Shown: positions 36,850-46,463, numbered from the stretch's first letter. The stretch: 64,000 bases of DNA from Pseudomonas eucalypticola (GCF_013374995.1 NZ_CP056030.1:6108501-6172500); one strand, 5' to 3'. A program made the numbers and translations. Notes: a model not told the origin generated them from the letters alone.

Positions 36850-37947
36850 TTACTTGCCCGACTTGATGGTGGTCCAGGTGCGCGTCAGGATGCGCTGGGT
36901 CGCGGCCGGCAGGTCGGCGATGGCGTACAGCTTGGCCTGCACGTCAGCCGGCGGGTAAATGCCCGGGTCGCTGGAAATTTCCTTCGCCACCAGTGGCGTC
37001 GCCGCGGCGTTGCCGTTCGGGTAGCCCACGGCATCGCTGATTTCAGCCATTACCTTTGGCTGCAAGATGAAGTTCATGAACTTGTAGGCGCCTTCGACGT
37101 TTTCGGCATCTTTAGGGATGGCGACCATGTCGTAGAAGCTGCCGGCGCCTTCCTTCGGAATGCTGTAGTTCACGTGCACCTTGTCACCGGCTTCCTTGGC
37201 ACGGGAAGCAGCCTGCTTGATGTCACCGGAGTAGCCGATGGCCACGCAAATGTTGCCGTTGGCCAGGTCCGAGATGTACTTGGACGAGTGGAAGTAGGCG
37301 ATCGATGGGCGGATCTTGAGGAACAGGTCCTCGGCCTTCTTGATCTCGTCCTTGTTCTGGGTGTCGGTCTTGAAGCCCAGGTAGTGCAGCGCGGCCGGGA
37401 TCATTTCGGTCGGCGAGTCGAGGAAGCTGATGCCACAACCCTTGAGCTTGGCAGCGTTCTCGGGCTTGAACACCAGGTCCCAGGAGTTGACCGGGGCGTC
37501 GGCGCCCAGCGCCGCCTTGACCTTCTCGGGGTTGTAGCCGATACCGATGGTGCCCCACATGTACGGGAAGGCGTGGGCGTTGTTCGGGTCGCTGACGGAC
37601 ACTGCCTTGAGCAGGTCCTTGTTCAGGTTGCCGTAATTGCTCAGCTTGGATTTGTCCAGCTCCTGGTAGACGCCCGCCTTGATCTGCTTGGCCAGGAAGT
37701 TGTTCGAAGGCACGACGATGTCATACCCCGACTTGCCAGCCAGCAGCTTGGCTTCCAGGGTTTCGTTGCTGTCGAATACGTCGTAGACGACCTTGATCCC
37801 CGACTCCTTCTCGAAATCCGCGATGGTGTTCGGCGCAATGTAGTCGGACCAGTTGTACACGTGCAGGACCTTGTCGTCCGCGTGTGCCGCACCGGCCATC
37901 ACACCCATAAGGGACATGGCGAGGAGGGTCTTGCCAAATATCTTCAT
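36850..37947 (-). CDS. spuD: Polyamine ABC transporter substrate-binding protein (SpuD/PotF)
   Basis: This 365-aa periplasmic protein captures putrescine or spermidine. The signal peptide [20 protein letters not shown] ends AHA. Mature protein starts [20 protein letters not shown], the PotF/PotD signature. [17 protein letters not shown] and [20 protein letters not shown] follow. P. aeruginosa has SpuD (putrescine) and SpuE (spermidine) side by side; here there is one protein, so which polyamine it prefers is open. Confidence 0.93.
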   Translation of the reverse strand: MKIFGKTLLAMSLMGVMAGAAHADDKVLHVYNWSDYIAPNTIADFEKESGIKVVYDVFDSNETLEAKLLAGKSGYDIVVPSNNFLAKQIKAGVYQELDKSKLSNYGNLNKDLLKAVSVSDPNNAHAFPYMWGTIGIGYNPEKVKAALGADAPVNSWDLVFKPENAAKLKGCGISFLDSPTEMIPAALHYLGFKTDTQNKDEIKKAEDLFLKIRPSIAYFHSSKYISDLANGNICVAIGYSGDIKQAASRAKEAGDKVHVNYSIPKEGAGSFYDMVAIPKDAENVEGAYKFMNFILQPKVMAEISDAVGYPNGNAAATPLVAKEISSDPGIYPPADVQAKLYAIADLPAATQRILTRTWTTIKSGK

Positions 37948-38091
37948 GCGTAAGGCTCCAATATTTTTTTAATTCCGTCTGTCCAGTAGCCGGGGCAACT
38001 GCAACAGCTGCTAGTCTGGCAAGGTCCAAGGCGCCCTTTCAATTAAAAGAGCAACCTTCTGTAGCCCCCCGAACCAAGCCAAGACTAGCAC

Positions 38092-39456
38092 TCAGCCATT
38101 CAAAGCCTGCAAGGTCAGATCCAGGCACTTGCGCGCCTTGGTCACCAGCTCGTCGATTTCCTCACGAGTGATCACCAGCGATGGCGCAATGATCATGGTG
38201 TCGCCCACGGCGCGCATGATCAGGCCATTGTCGAAGCAGAAGTTGCGGCAGATCATGCCCACACCCATCCCCTCGTACCGTTGGCGCGTGGCTTTGTCCT
38301 TGACCAGCTCGATGGCGCCCAGCAGCCCCAGCCCGCGAACCTCGCCCACCAACGGGTGGTCGTTCAGCTCACGCAGACGTTTCTGCAAATACGGTGCCGT
38401 TTCTTCGCGCACCCGCTCGATAATTTTCTCGTCGCGCAGGATGCGGATGTTTTCCAGGCCCACGGCAGCTGCCACCGGGTGCCCCGAATAGGTAAAGCCG
38501 TGGTTGAAATCGCCACCTTCGGAGAGGGTCTTGGCCACTTCGTCCCGCACGATTACCCCACCCATGGGGATATAGCCTGAGGTCAGGCCCTTGGCGATGG
38601 TCATCAGGTCGGGTTCGAGGCCGTAGTAATCACTGCCGAACCACTCCCCGGTACGGCCGAAACCGCAGATCACCTCGTCGGCGACGAACAGGATGTCGTA
38701 TTTGGCCAGAATCTCCTTGATCTTCGGCCAGTAGGTTTCAGGCGGAATGATCACGCCGCCGGCGCCCTGGATAGGCTCGGCGATGAAGGCCGCGACGGTG
38801 TCCACGCCCAGTTCCAGAATCTTCTTCTCCAACTGTTCGGCGGCCCAGGTGCCGAACTCTGCCTCGGACAGGTCGCCGCCTTCGCCGAACCAGTACGGCT
38901 GGGCGATGTGGACAATGCCGGGGATCGGCAGGTCGCCCTGCTCGTGCATGCCTACCATGCCGCCCAGGCTGGCGCCGGCCACGGTGGAGCCGTGGTAGCC
39001 GTTGATGCGGCTGATGATGACCTTCTTCTCTGGCTTGCCCTTCAGCGCCCAGTAGTGGCGGACCATGCGCAGCACGGTGTCGTTGCCTTCGGAGCCGGAG
39101 CCGGTGAAGAACACATGGCTCATGCCGGCTGGCGCGACTTCGGAAACGGCCTTGGCCAGTTCCAGCGCCGGCGGGTGGGCGGTCTGGAAAAACAAGTTGT
39201 AATACGGGAGCTCGCGCATCTGTTTCGCCGCCACGTCGGCCAGCTCATCGCGGCCATAGCCCACGGCCACGCACCAGAGCCCGGCCATGCCGTCGAGGAT
39301 CTTGTTGCCTTCGCTGTCCCACAGGTGCACGCCCTTGGCCTTGGTGATGATGCGCGGGCCTTTTTCCTTGAGCTGCTTGTAGTCGCTGAACGGCGCCAGG
39401 TGGTGCTCACCGCTCAGGGCCTGCCACGCTTGGGTTTGCGAATTCTTGTTGCTCAT
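38092..39456 (-). CDS. spuC: Polyamine:pyruvate aminotransferase SpuC
   Basis: SpuC transaminates putrescine, cadaverine and related amines with pyruvate. The 454-aa class III aminotransferase has FFTGSGSEGNDTVLRMVRHY, the PLP-contact block FVADEVICGFGRTGEWFGSD and Lys289 in LMTIAKGLTSGYIPMGG. The start MSNKNSQTQAW is chosen over an upstream frame inside spuB. It follows spuB by 34 bases. Confidence 0.95.
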   Translation of the reverse strand: MSNKNSQTQAWQALSGEHHLAPFSDYKQLKEKGPRIITKAKGVHLWDSEGNKILDGMAGLWCVAVGYGRDELADVAAKQMRELPYYNLFFQTAHPPALELAKAVSEVAPAGMSHVFFTGSGSEGNDTVLRMVRHYWALKGKPEKKVIISRINGYHGSTVAGASLGGMVGMHEQGDLPIPGIVHIAQPYWFGEGGDLSEAEFGTWAAEQLEKKILELGVDTVAAFIAEPIQGAGGVIIPPETYWPKIKEILAKYDILFVADEVICGFGRTGEWFGSDYYGLEPDLMTIAKGLTSGYIPMGGVIVRDEVAKTLSEGGDFNHGFTYSGHPVAAAVGLENIRILRDEKIIERVREETAPYLQKRLRELNDHPLVGEVRGLGLLGAIELVKDKATRQRYEGMGVGMICRNFCFDNGLIMRAVGDTMIIAPSLVITREEIDELVTKARKCLDLTLQALNG

Positions 39457-39490
39457 TGCCTTCTCCTCATCGGGGCGAGCCCCGCGTTGA

Positions 39491-40849
39491 TCACACCGCG
39501 AACAGCAGGAATTCACGTTCCCATGAGCTGATGACGCGCTTGAAGTTCTCGTGTTCGGCGCGCTTGACCGCGACGTAACCGATGATGAATTTGTTGCCCA
39601 GGTACTTCTCGACCGTCTTGCAGTTTTCCATGCGCTCCAGGGCGTCCTCGATGGTCAACGGCAGGCGCAGGTTGCGCCTTTCGTAACCGCGGCCCTGCAC
39701 CGGGGCGCTGGGCTCGATGCCCTCGACCATGCCGATGTAGCCGCACAACAGGCTGGCCGCGATGGCCAGGTACGGGTTGGCGTCGGCGCCCGGCAGGCGG
39801 TTCTCCACACGGCGGTTCTGCGGCGTGGCATCGGGCACCCGCAGGCCTACGGTACGGTTCTCTTCACCCCATTCCACGTTCACTGGCGCCGAGGTGTCGG
39901 GCAGGAAACGACGAAACGAGTTCACGTTGGGGGCGAACAATGGCAGCAGCTCGGGAATGAATTTCTGCAAGCCGCCCACGTGGTGCAGGAACAGCTCGCT
40001 CATGCTGCCGTCATCGTTGGAAAAGATGTTCTTGCCGGTCTCGATGTCGACGATGCTCTGGTGCAGGTGCATGGCACTGCCGGGTTCGCCGGTCATGGGC
40101 TTGGCCATGAACGTGGCGGCCACGTTGTGCTTGAGCGCGGCCTCGCGCATGGTGCGCTTGAACACCAGGATCTGGTCGGCCAGGTGCAAGGCGTTGCCGT
40201 GGCGGAAATTGATCTCCATCTGCGCCGTGCCGTCTTCATGGATCAGGGTGTCCAGGTCCAGATGCTGCAATTCGCACCAGTCGTAGACGTCCTCGAACAG
40301 CGGGTCGAACTCGTTCGCCGCTTCGATGGAGAACGATTGCCGGCCGGTTTCCGGGCGCCCGGAGCGGCCCACCGGAGGCTGCAGCGGGAAGTCCGGGTCT
40401 TCGCAGCGGCGCGTCAGGTAAAACTCCATCTCTGGCGCCACGATGGGTAGCCAGCCCTTGTCGCTATAAAGCTTCAGGACCTTCTTGAGCACGTTGCGCG
40501 GCGACAGCTCGATGGGGTTGCCCTGCTTGTCATAGGTGTCGTGGATCACCTGTGCCGTGGGCTCGATGGCCCAGGGCACCAGAAACACTGCGTTCTCGTC
40601 TGGCCGGCAGATCATGTCAATGTCGGCCGGGTCCAGCAGGTCGTAGTAAATGTCGTCTTCCACGTAGTCGCCGGTGACCGTCTGCAGCAGAACACTTTCC
40701 GGCAGACGCATGCCTTTCTCGGCGATGAACTTGTTGGTCGGCGAGATCTTGCCCCGCGTGATGCCGGTCAGGTCGGCGATCAGGCATTCGACTTCAGTGA
40801 TCTTGTGCTCTTTCAACCAATCGGTGAGCTGGTCGAGGCTGGTACGCAT
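39491..40849 (-). CDS. spuB: Gamma-glutamyl-polyamine synthetase SpuB (glutamine synthetase family)
   Basis: SpuB ligates glutamate to a polyamine using ATP. The 452-aa protein has the GS beta-grasp N-terminus (EVECLIADLTGITRGKISPT) and the catalytic region GTAQMEINFRHGNALHLADQ, FMAKPMTGEPGSAMHLHQSI and ENRLPGADANPYLAIAASLL. It lies between spuA and spuC on one strand. A paralogue, spuI, lies across spuA in the opposite direction. Confidence 0.94.
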   Translation of the reverse strand: MRTSLDQLTDWLKEHKITEVECLIADLTGITRGKISPTNKFIAEKGMRLPESVLLQTVTGDYVEDDIYYDLLDPADIDMICRPDENAVFLVPWAIEPTAQVIHDTYDKQGNPIELSPRNVLKKVLKLYSDKGWLPIVAPEMEFYLTRRCEDPDFPLQPPVGRSGRPETGRQSFSIEAANEFDPLFEDVYDWCELQHLDLDTLIHEDGTAQMEINFRHGNALHLADQILVFKRTMREAALKHNVAATFMAKPMTGEPGSAMHLHQSIVDIETGKNIFSNDDGSMSELFLHHVGGLQKFIPELLPLFAPNVNSFRRFLPDTSAPVNVEWGEENRTVGLRVPDATPQNRRVENRLPGADANPYLAIAASLLCGYIGMVEGIEPSAPVQGRGYERRNLRLPLTIEDALERMENCKTVEKYLGNKFIIGYVAVKRAEHENFKRVISSWEREFLLFAV

Positions 40850-40863
40850 AAATACCTCAGGGG

Positions 40864-41643
40864 CTAGATAGCAGTCCTGGACGCGGCTGCGTCGCGTTGG
40901 GTCGCACGCTGTCTGCAGGCCTGGCCAAAGGCCTGGAAAATGGCCAGGTAGTGCGGGTTATCCAGCACTTGCCATTCGGGATGCCACTGCAAGCCTAGTG
41001 CAAAACCTCCGCCCCCCTCGACCGACACGGCTTCTACCAGGCCATCGGGCGCCACGGCCTCGATGCGCAAACCCGGGGCCACGCGGTCGATACCCTGGGC
41101 GTGAATGGAGTTGACCTGCAACTGCGCCGGCAAACCAATGGCCTGTAAAACACCGCCGGGCTGGACAGCCACCGCATGACGCAGGGCATACTGGGCCTCG
41201 ACCGGTTGGTCCTTGGGCTCACGGTGGTCCATGAAGGTTCCGGTTTCGTGAACCTTCTGGTGCAGCGAGCCGCCCAGCGCCACGTTCAGCTCCTGAAAAC
41301 CGCGGCAAATGCCCAATACAGGCACGCCAGCGGCCACGGCGGCGCGAATCAGCGGTAGAGTGGTAGCATCACGTTCAGGGTCGTGTAGCGTGCCAGGCGT
41401 GCTGTCGGCACCGGCGTAATGGCGCGGCTCTACGTTGGACGGTGAACCGGTAAAGAGAATGCCGTCCAGCCCGTCAAGTATTTGGGTCGGTTTGAACAGT
41501 TCGCCGAGCGACGGGATGATCATCGGCAAGCCTGCGGCGGCCACGGCGACCGCGCGGACATATTTGTCACCACAGGTATGGCTGGCGTGCAGGCCGACTG
41601 GCTTTATGCAGGCGGTGACGCCGATTGTCGGCAGGCGTGCCAT
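40864..41643 (-). CDS. spuA: Gamma-glutamyl-GABA hydrolase SpuA (PuuD type)
   Basis: SpuA hydrolyses the gamma-glutamyl bond of gamma-glutamyl-GABA to release GABA. The 259-aa class I glutamine amidotransferase-like protein carries the nucleophile Cys113 in VLGICRGFQELNVALGG and the His-Glu dyad in LQWHPEWQV. LFTGSPSNVEPRHY is typical of PuuD. The start MARLPTIG is used; it is divergent from spuI across 277 bases. Confidence 0.93.
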   Translation of the reverse strand: MARLPTIGVTACIKPVGLHASHTCGDKYVRAVAVAAAGLPMIIPSLGELFKPTQILDGLDGILFTGSPSNVEPRHYAGADSTPGTLHDPERDATTLPLIRAAVAAGVPVLGICRGFQELNVALGGSLHQKVHETGTFMDHREPKDQPVEAQYALRHAVAVQPGGVLQAIGLPAQLQVNSIHAQGIDRVAPGLRIEAVAPDGLVEAVSVEGGGGFALGLQWHPEWQVLDNPHYLAIFQAFGQACRQRATQRDAAASRTAI

Positions 41644-41920
41644 GAGCTCCCCCGGTATTATTGGCGTTATGGGTTGCAAACGAGCTTAGCGTTGTTCATT
41701 TTTTTTCACAACACCCCCGTAAAAAATACAACACGGGCTGTTGAATAATTCATCTGAGGGCATTCACGGACGTAAAAAATGCCCCATTAAGCGGCAAAAA
41801 TGGCTTTCAGGCGCCATTTCAGGGCAAACCGAGGCTCGCTTGACTTCATGATGGCTTTCGGATTGACTGAAACAGCAAAAGCCCAATGATTGATATTTTT
41901 AACAACAAAGGTGTTGCATC
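41644..41920. promoter_or_regulatory. Divergent spuA/spuI control region
   Basis: This AT-rich stretch lies between two polyamine operons. It contains the inverted repeat AAATGGC / GCCATTT (41798-41819, eight-base loop) and the small inverted repeat CAACACGGGCTGTTG near 41730. I could not place a confident -35/-10 pair. A regulator acting on both sides is likely but not visible. Confidence 0.5.
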
Positions 41921-43297
41921 ATGTCGGTACCCCCGCGTGCCGTTCAGCTCAACGAAGCGAACGCATTCCTTAAGGAACATCCTGAGGTTCTGTACGTCGA
42001 CCTTCTGATTGCAGATATGAATGGTGTGGTGCGTGGCAAGCGCATCGAACGCACCAGCCTCCACAAGGTTTACGAGAAGGGCATCAACCTGCCCGCCTCG
42101 CTCTTCGCCCTGGACATCAACGGCTCTACGGTGGAAAGCACCGGGCTGGGCCTGGACATCGGCGACGCAGACCGTATCTGCTTTCCGATTCCCGACACCC
42201 TCTCCAACGAGCCCTGGCAGAAACGCCCTACCGCGCAACTGCTGATGACCATGCACGAACTGGAAGGCGAACCCTTCTTTGCCGACCCGCGCGAAGTGCT
42301 GCGCCAGGTGGTCGCGAAGTTCGACGAGCTGGGCCTGACCATCTGCGCCGCTTTCGAGCTGGAGTTCTACCTGATCGACCAGGAGAACGTGAACGGCCGC
42401 CCGCAACCGCCGCGCTCACCTATTTCCGGTAAACGCCCGCACTCGACCCAGGTGTACCTGATCGACGACCTGGACGAGTACGTGGACTGCCTGCAGGACA
42501 TCCTGGAAGGCGCCAAGGAACAAGGCATCCCGGCCGACGCCATCGTCAAGGAAAGTGCCCCGGCGCAGTTCGAAGTGAACCTGCACCACGTGGCCGACCC
42601 GATGAAGGCCTGCGACTACGCCGTGCTGCTCAAGCGCCTGATCAAGAACATCGCCTACGACCATGAAATGGACACCACCTTCATGGCCAAGCCCTACCCG
42701 GGCCAGGCGGGCAATGGCCTGCACGTGCATATCTCGATCCTGGACAAGGACGGCAAGAATATCTTCACCAGTGAGGATCCCGAGCAGAACGCCGCGCTGC
42801 GTCACGCGATCGGCGGTGTGCTCGAGACCCTGCCCGCGTCGATGGCGTTCCTGTGCCCGAACGTCAACTCGTACCGCCGTTTCGGCGCCCAGTTCTACGT
42901 GCCGAACTCGCCCTGCTGGGGCCTGGACAACCGCACCGTGGCCCTGCGCGTGCCTACCGGCACCCCGGACGCCGTGCGCATCGAACACCGCGTGGCCGGT
43001 GCCGACGCCAACCCGTACCTGCTGATGGCCGCCGTGCTGGCGGGCGTGCACCACGGCCTGACCAACAAGGTCGAGCCCAACGAGCCGGTGGAAGGCAACT
43101 CGTACGAGCAGAACGAGCAGAGCCTGCCCAACAACCTGCGCGACGCCCTGCGCGAGCTGGACGACAGCGAGATCCTGGCACGGTATATCGATCCGAAGTA
43201 CATCGATATCTTCGTGGCGTGCAAGGAAAGCGAGCTGGAGGAATTCGAGCACTCCATCTCCGACCTTGAGTACAACTGGTATCTGCATACGGTGTAA
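41921..43297 (+). CDS. spuI: Gamma-glutamyl-polyamine synthetase SpuI (glutamine synthetase family)
   Basis: This second GS-family ligase has 458 aa. LYVDLLIADMNGVVRGKRIE opens the protein, with catalytic blocks ESAPAQFEVNLHHVADPMKA, FMAKPYPGQAGNGLHVHISI and IEHRVAGADANPYLLMAAVL. It differs enough from SpuB for the two to have separate polyamine preferences. It is transcribed away from spuA and is followed by a strong terminator. Confidence 0.94.
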   Translation: MSVPPRAVQLNEANAFLKEHPEVLYVDLLIADMNGVVRGKRIERTSLHKVYEKGINLPASLFALDINGSTVESTGLGLDIGDADRICFPIPDTLSNEPWQKRPTAQLLMTMHELEGEPFFADPREVLRQVVAKFDELGLTICAAFELEFYLIDQENVNGRPQPPRSPISGKRPHSTQVYLIDDLDEYVDCLQDILEGAKEQGIPADAIVKESAPAQFEVNLHHVADPMKACDYAVLLKRLIKNIAYDHEMDTTFMAKPYPGQAGNGLHVHISILDKDGKNIFTSEDPEQNAALRHAIGGVLETLPASMAFLCPNVNSYRRFGAQFYVPNSPCWGLDNRTVALRVPTGTPDAVRIEHRVAGADANPYLLMAAVLAGVHHGLTNKVEPNEPVEGNSYEQNEQSLPNNLRDALRELDDSEILARYIDPKYIDIFVACKESELEEFEHSISDLEYNWYLHTV

Positions 43298-43313
43298 GCC
43301 GATGCAAAAAACG

Positions 43314-43341
43314 CCGCAGGCCAAGGCCTGCGGTTTTTTTT
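43314..43341 (+). terminator. Rho-independent terminator after spuI
   Basis: CCGCAGGCC, a two-base AA loop and GGCCTGCGG are followed by eight T. The stem starts 17 bases past the spuI stop. Confidence 0.93.
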
Positions 43342-43385
43342 GCCTCGGGATTCGCTGTTGCCACAGAGCACATGCCCGGGTGGCG

Positions 43386-43404
43386 CCGGGCGAAGCTCGG
43401 GAAG
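43386..43404. repeat. REP-like unit
   Basis: CCGGGCGAAGCTCGGGAAG is the exact reverse complement of the unit at 22212. It lies between the spuI terminator and the TetR gene, 54 bases before the TetR start. Confidence 0.7.
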
Positions 43405-43457
43405 CAGACGACGCCGATTCAAAACCCTACAATGCGTGGCCCGAGATGGAGAACCTC

Positions 43458-44090
43458 ATGACCCGCACCGCCACGCCCCGCAAACCCCGTGCCCGCAGCC
43501 AGGCACGGATCGACTCGATTCTCGAGGCGGCGCGCGCCCTGCTGGCCAGTGAGGGGGTGGGCAGCCTGTCGATCTACAGCGTTGCCGAGCGCGCGGAGAT
43601 CCCGCCGTCGTCGGTGTACCACTTCTTCGCCAGCGTCCCGGCGCTGCTGGAAGCGCTGACGGCAGATGTTCATGCCGCTTTCCGCGCCTGCCTGCTGGAG
43701 CCCGTGGATCATGAGCAACTGCGTGAATGGCGCGACCTGTCGCGCTTGGTGGAAGAGCGCATGCTGGTCATCTACAGCCAGGACGCCGCGGCCCGCCAGT
43801 TGATTCTGGCCCAGCATGGGCTGGCCGAGGTCACCCAGGCTGACCGCCAGCATGACCTGGAGCTGGGGGTGCTCATGCACCAGGTATTCGACCGGTATTT
43901 CCAGCTGCCGAGCCTGCCGCAAGACGTGGATGTTTTTGCCCTGGCCATGGAGCTGGGCGACCGGGTATACGCGCGGTCGGTGCAGCTGCATGGGCAGATC
44001 ACCCCACGCATGGCGGAGGAAGGGATGCGGGTGTTCGATGCTTACCTGGGGCTGTACCTGCCGCCGTTCCTGCCTAAAAGATCGGCCTAG
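43458..44090 (+). CDS. TetR-family transcriptional regulator
   Basis: The 210-aa protein has an N-terminal helix-turn-helix, ARIDSILEAARALLASEGVG followed by SLSIYSVAERAEIPPSSVYH and FFASVPALLEAL. The C-terminal ligand domain has no recognisable relatives. An ATG at 43446 four codons earlier is an alternative start. It lies after spuI and ends 15 bases from the convergent yjfC-like gene, so either the spu genes or the yjf operon could be its target. Confidence 0.88.
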   Translation: MTRTATPRKPRARSQARIDSILEAARALLASEGVGSLSIYSVAERAEIPPSSVYHFFASVPALLEALTADVHAAFRACLLEPVDHEQLREWRDLSRLVEERMLVIYSQDAAARQLILAQHGLAEVTQADRQHDLELGVLMHQVFDRYFQLPSLPQDVDVFALAMELGDRVYARSVQLHGQITPRMAEEGMRVFDAYLGLYLPPFLPKRSA

Positions 44091-44105
44091 CGCCGTTCCC
44101 GGGCT

Positions 44106-45260
44106 TCAGCCCAGGATCAAATGCGGGAGGAACCGGCTGGTATCCTTGGTGATCAGGCTGTCATCTTCGCGGATACCTATCCCCGCGGCGCGGTCGCCGA
44201 TCACCCATGAACCTACCAGCGTGTAGCTGTCGCCGAACTTGGGCAATGGCGCCAATCGCTGCAAGACATAGGGTGCATCGTCGTACGGGCCATCCACCAC
44301 GTGCAGCTGGTCATCAGGCGTGCGCAGCTCGATGTTTGCGCCTTCCCTGGAGAAGTACGGCTTGCGTACCCAGCCCTTGGGCACCGGCGAGCGCGGGTTG
44401 GTATCCAGATGGCTTTCCAGCAGGTTCGGGTGGCCTTTGTGAGCCTCCCACAGCATCGGCAGGATGCCCTTGTTGGAGAGAATCGCCTTCCAGGCGGGCT
44501 CCATGAACTGGGTGTCACACTGAGCGATGGCCGCGCCGAAAGGCTCGTGGAAGATGAACTCCCAGGCGTGCAGCTTGAACAGGTGGGGGATCCAGCGGTC
44601 CTGCAGGTCGACGAAGCGGCCATCAAGCAGGCCGATGTCTTCCAGGTCGATGTGCCGTGACTCTATACCCACCTTCTCGGCGACCAAGCGCAGGTAGTCC
44701 GTGGTCGCCTTGTCTTCCACGGAGCCTTTTATCGAAGCGAAATAGAACGGCCGCTGGATGTTCAGCGCGGCGAAGGCTTCGTGCAGGCGCGTGTCGATGC
44801 TGTTGAACTGGTCCACCGAGGCCGGCAGCATGCCGCGCTCGATGCACTGCTCCAGCCAGCCCCACTGGAAGGCCGCTGCCTCGTACAGGCTGGTGGGGGT
44901 GTCGTAGTTCAGCTCCAGCAACTTGGCCGGGCCGGTACCGTCGTAGGAGAAGTCCATACGCCCGTACAGGTGCGGGTGGCCTTCGCGCCAGGAGGTGCGC
45001 ACCAGGTCGTGAAACGCCGGCGGGATGGCCAGGCGTTCCAGTTTTTCCTCACTGTTCACCACGTCGCTGACCAGGTCCATGCACAGTTCATGAAGGGCCT
45101 GGGTCGGGTCTTCCAGGTCGTCCTCGATCTGCTTGAGGGTGAACTGGTAGTAGGCGCTTTCATCCCAATAGGGCTCGCCATCAATGGTGTGGAACATGAA
45201 GCCCAGGCGTTCGGCAGTCTGCTTCCAGTCGGGGCGTTCGGCGATGGCGATTTTCTTCAT
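44106..45260 (-). CDS. yjfC: Glutathionylspermidine synthase-like ATP-grasp protein (YjfC/YgiC)
   Basis: The 384-aa protein matches the synthetase half of glutathionylspermidine synthase without the amidase half. MKKIAIAERPDWKQTAERLG, GRMDFSYDGTGPAKLLELNY with DTPTSLYEAA, and GWVRKPYFSREGANIEL are family blocks. It would join an amine to a carboxylate using ATP; the real substrate is not known. It is the last gene of the yjfI-J-rhomboid-K-L-M-C operon, seven bases after the DUF1190 gene. Confidence 0.9.
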   Translation of the reverse strand: MKKIAIAERPDWKQTAERLGFMFHTIDGEPYWDESAYYQFTLKQIEDDLEDPTQALHELCMDLVSDVVNSEEKLERLAIPPAFHDLVRTSWREGHPHLYGRMDFSYDGTGPAKLLELNYDTPTSLYEAAAFQWGWLEQCIERGMLPASVDQFNSIDTRLHEAFAALNIQRPFYFASIKGSVEDKATTDYLRLVAEKVGIESRHIDLEDIGLLDGRFVDLQDRWIPHLFKLHAWEFIFHEPFGAAIAQCDTQFMEPAWKAILSNKGILPMLWEAHKGHPNLLESHLDTNPRSPVPKGWVRKPYFSREGANIELRTPDDQLHVVDGPYDDAPYVLQRLAPLPKFGDSYTLVGSWVIGDRAAGIGIREDDSLITKDTSRFLPHLILG

Positions 45261-45267
45261 GCTGCCC

Positions 45268-46002
45268 TCAACCGCCGAAACTGCTGCGCGACGATGAACC
45301 GCTCCAGCCACTGCGGGCCGTAGCCGAACTGCCGAAACCGCCGCGGGTGGTCGCCTGGCGTACCGACACCGGGTTGGCGTTGATACGGCCGAAGCTACTG
45401 CCACTACTGCTATAGCCGTTGCCCGACTCGCTTTGCCGCGAGCGCGAGAACGTGGCGCCGCTGTTGATGCGCGAACCCAGGGTGGAGCTGGCGTAATTGC
45501 CGCGGTCGTCACGGTACTGGTACACCGGCGCCGACCTGAAATTGCCGGTGCTGCTGCTTAGCATGTGGCCGATGAGCAGACCTGTCAGCAGGCCGCTGCC
45601 ATTGAAGCCGCCTGCGCTGCTGTCGCCGCCGCTGCGGGCCACCTCGGCCTTGGCCGAATCCAGCTGCGACTGGGTAACGGTGCCGTCGGCATCCACCTCG
45701 AAACCGCCCAGCTGGGGCATGTACTTGCCGGCCGAGTCGACCTGGCAGTAGTCCGGCACGAAGTCGGCTTCGCAGTCAGCCTTGTTGTCGTACACCGGGG
45801 CAATCTTGCGGTGCTGGCTGAGCGCGGCGATATAGGCATCGGAACACACGTCTACCGGAAACTTCTGCGCGGTGCATTCGGCCACCGTCTTGAAGTCGAA
45901 GGTTTTCTTCACCTGGTAGGTCTTCTCCGGCGCACCGCAACCGGCTACCGCCAGCGCCACCGAGGCAGCCAGCGAGAGTTGTACGTACTTGCTTCGTTTC
46001 AT
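45268..46002 (-). CDS. yjfM: DUF1190 lipoprotein (YjfM/YgiB family)
   Basis: The 244-aa protein has a lipoprotein signal, MKRSKYVQLSLAASVALAVA followed by GCGAPEK. The DUF1190 domain shows Cys-containing repeats ECTAQKFPVDVCSDAYIAAL and CEADFVPDYCQVDSAGKYMP. The last 90 residues are Ser/Gly/Arg-rich and end SSRSSFGG, a disordered tail. It sits directly before the ATP-grasp gene, as ygiB does before ygiC in E. coli. Confidence 0.88.
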   Translation of the reverse strand: MKRSKYVQLSLAASVALAVAGCGAPEKTYQVKKTFDFKTVAECTAQKFPVDVCSDAYIAALSQHRKIAPVYDNKADCEADFVPDYCQVDSAGKYMPQLGGFEVDADGTVTQSQLDSAKAEVARSGGDSSAGGFNGSGLLTGLLIGHMLSSSTGNFRSAPVYQYRDDRGNYASSTLGSRINSGATFSRSRQSESGNGYSSSGSSFGRINANPVSVRQATTRGGFGSSATARSGWSGSSSRSSFGG

Positions 46003-46016
46003 CCCTGGCTCCGCGA

Positions 46017-46445
46017 TCAGTTGGTGTTGGGCGTCATGCAGGCGGCGTTGAGCATGCCGACGCTGATGGCCACGGCCGCCACGTAGATACCGGTGGCCAC
46101 CTCACCGCGCTGGATGCGTGCCGATACGCCCTTGAGCACCAGGCTGGCGGCGAAGAATGCCAACAGCTGCACCACACCGGCGATCAGTGCCCAGACCACG
46201 AAGTCCAGCAGGCTGATGGAGTAGGCAATGACGTTGCTGGCCGGAATCGCGAAGCCGATGATGGCGCCGCCCAGGGCAATGGCAGCGGCGACGTTGCCCT
46301 CGCGAATCAGCTCGAACTCCTTGTGCGGCGTCATGCGTGTGTAGATGAACTGGAACAGCGCGAGGAAGACCCCCGCCCCCACCACGTACAACAGAAACCC
46401 CAGCACGGCGGTGGGGTTCAGCGAAATCGAAAGTGCTTCTAGCAT
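46017..46445 (-). CDS. yjfL: DUF350 integral membrane protein (YjfL)
   Basis: The 142-aa protein has four membrane helices, including AVLGFLLYVVGAGVFLALFQ, IALGGAIIGFAIPASNVIAY and LDFVVWALIAGVVQLLAFFA. The short basic/acidic link TRMTPHKEFELIREGNVAAA is the DUF350 signature. Its function is unknown. It is 18 bases after the DUF2491 gene in the same operon. Confidence 0.9.
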   Translation of the reverse strand: MLEALSISLNPTAVLGFLLYVVGAGVFLALFQFIYTRMTPHKEFELIREGNVAAAIALGGAIIGFAIPASNVIAYSISLLDFVVWALIAGVVQLLAFFAASLVLKGVSARIQRGEVATGIYVAAVAISVGMLNAACMTPNTN

Positions 46446-46463
46446 GGCATGTCCCTATGGATG

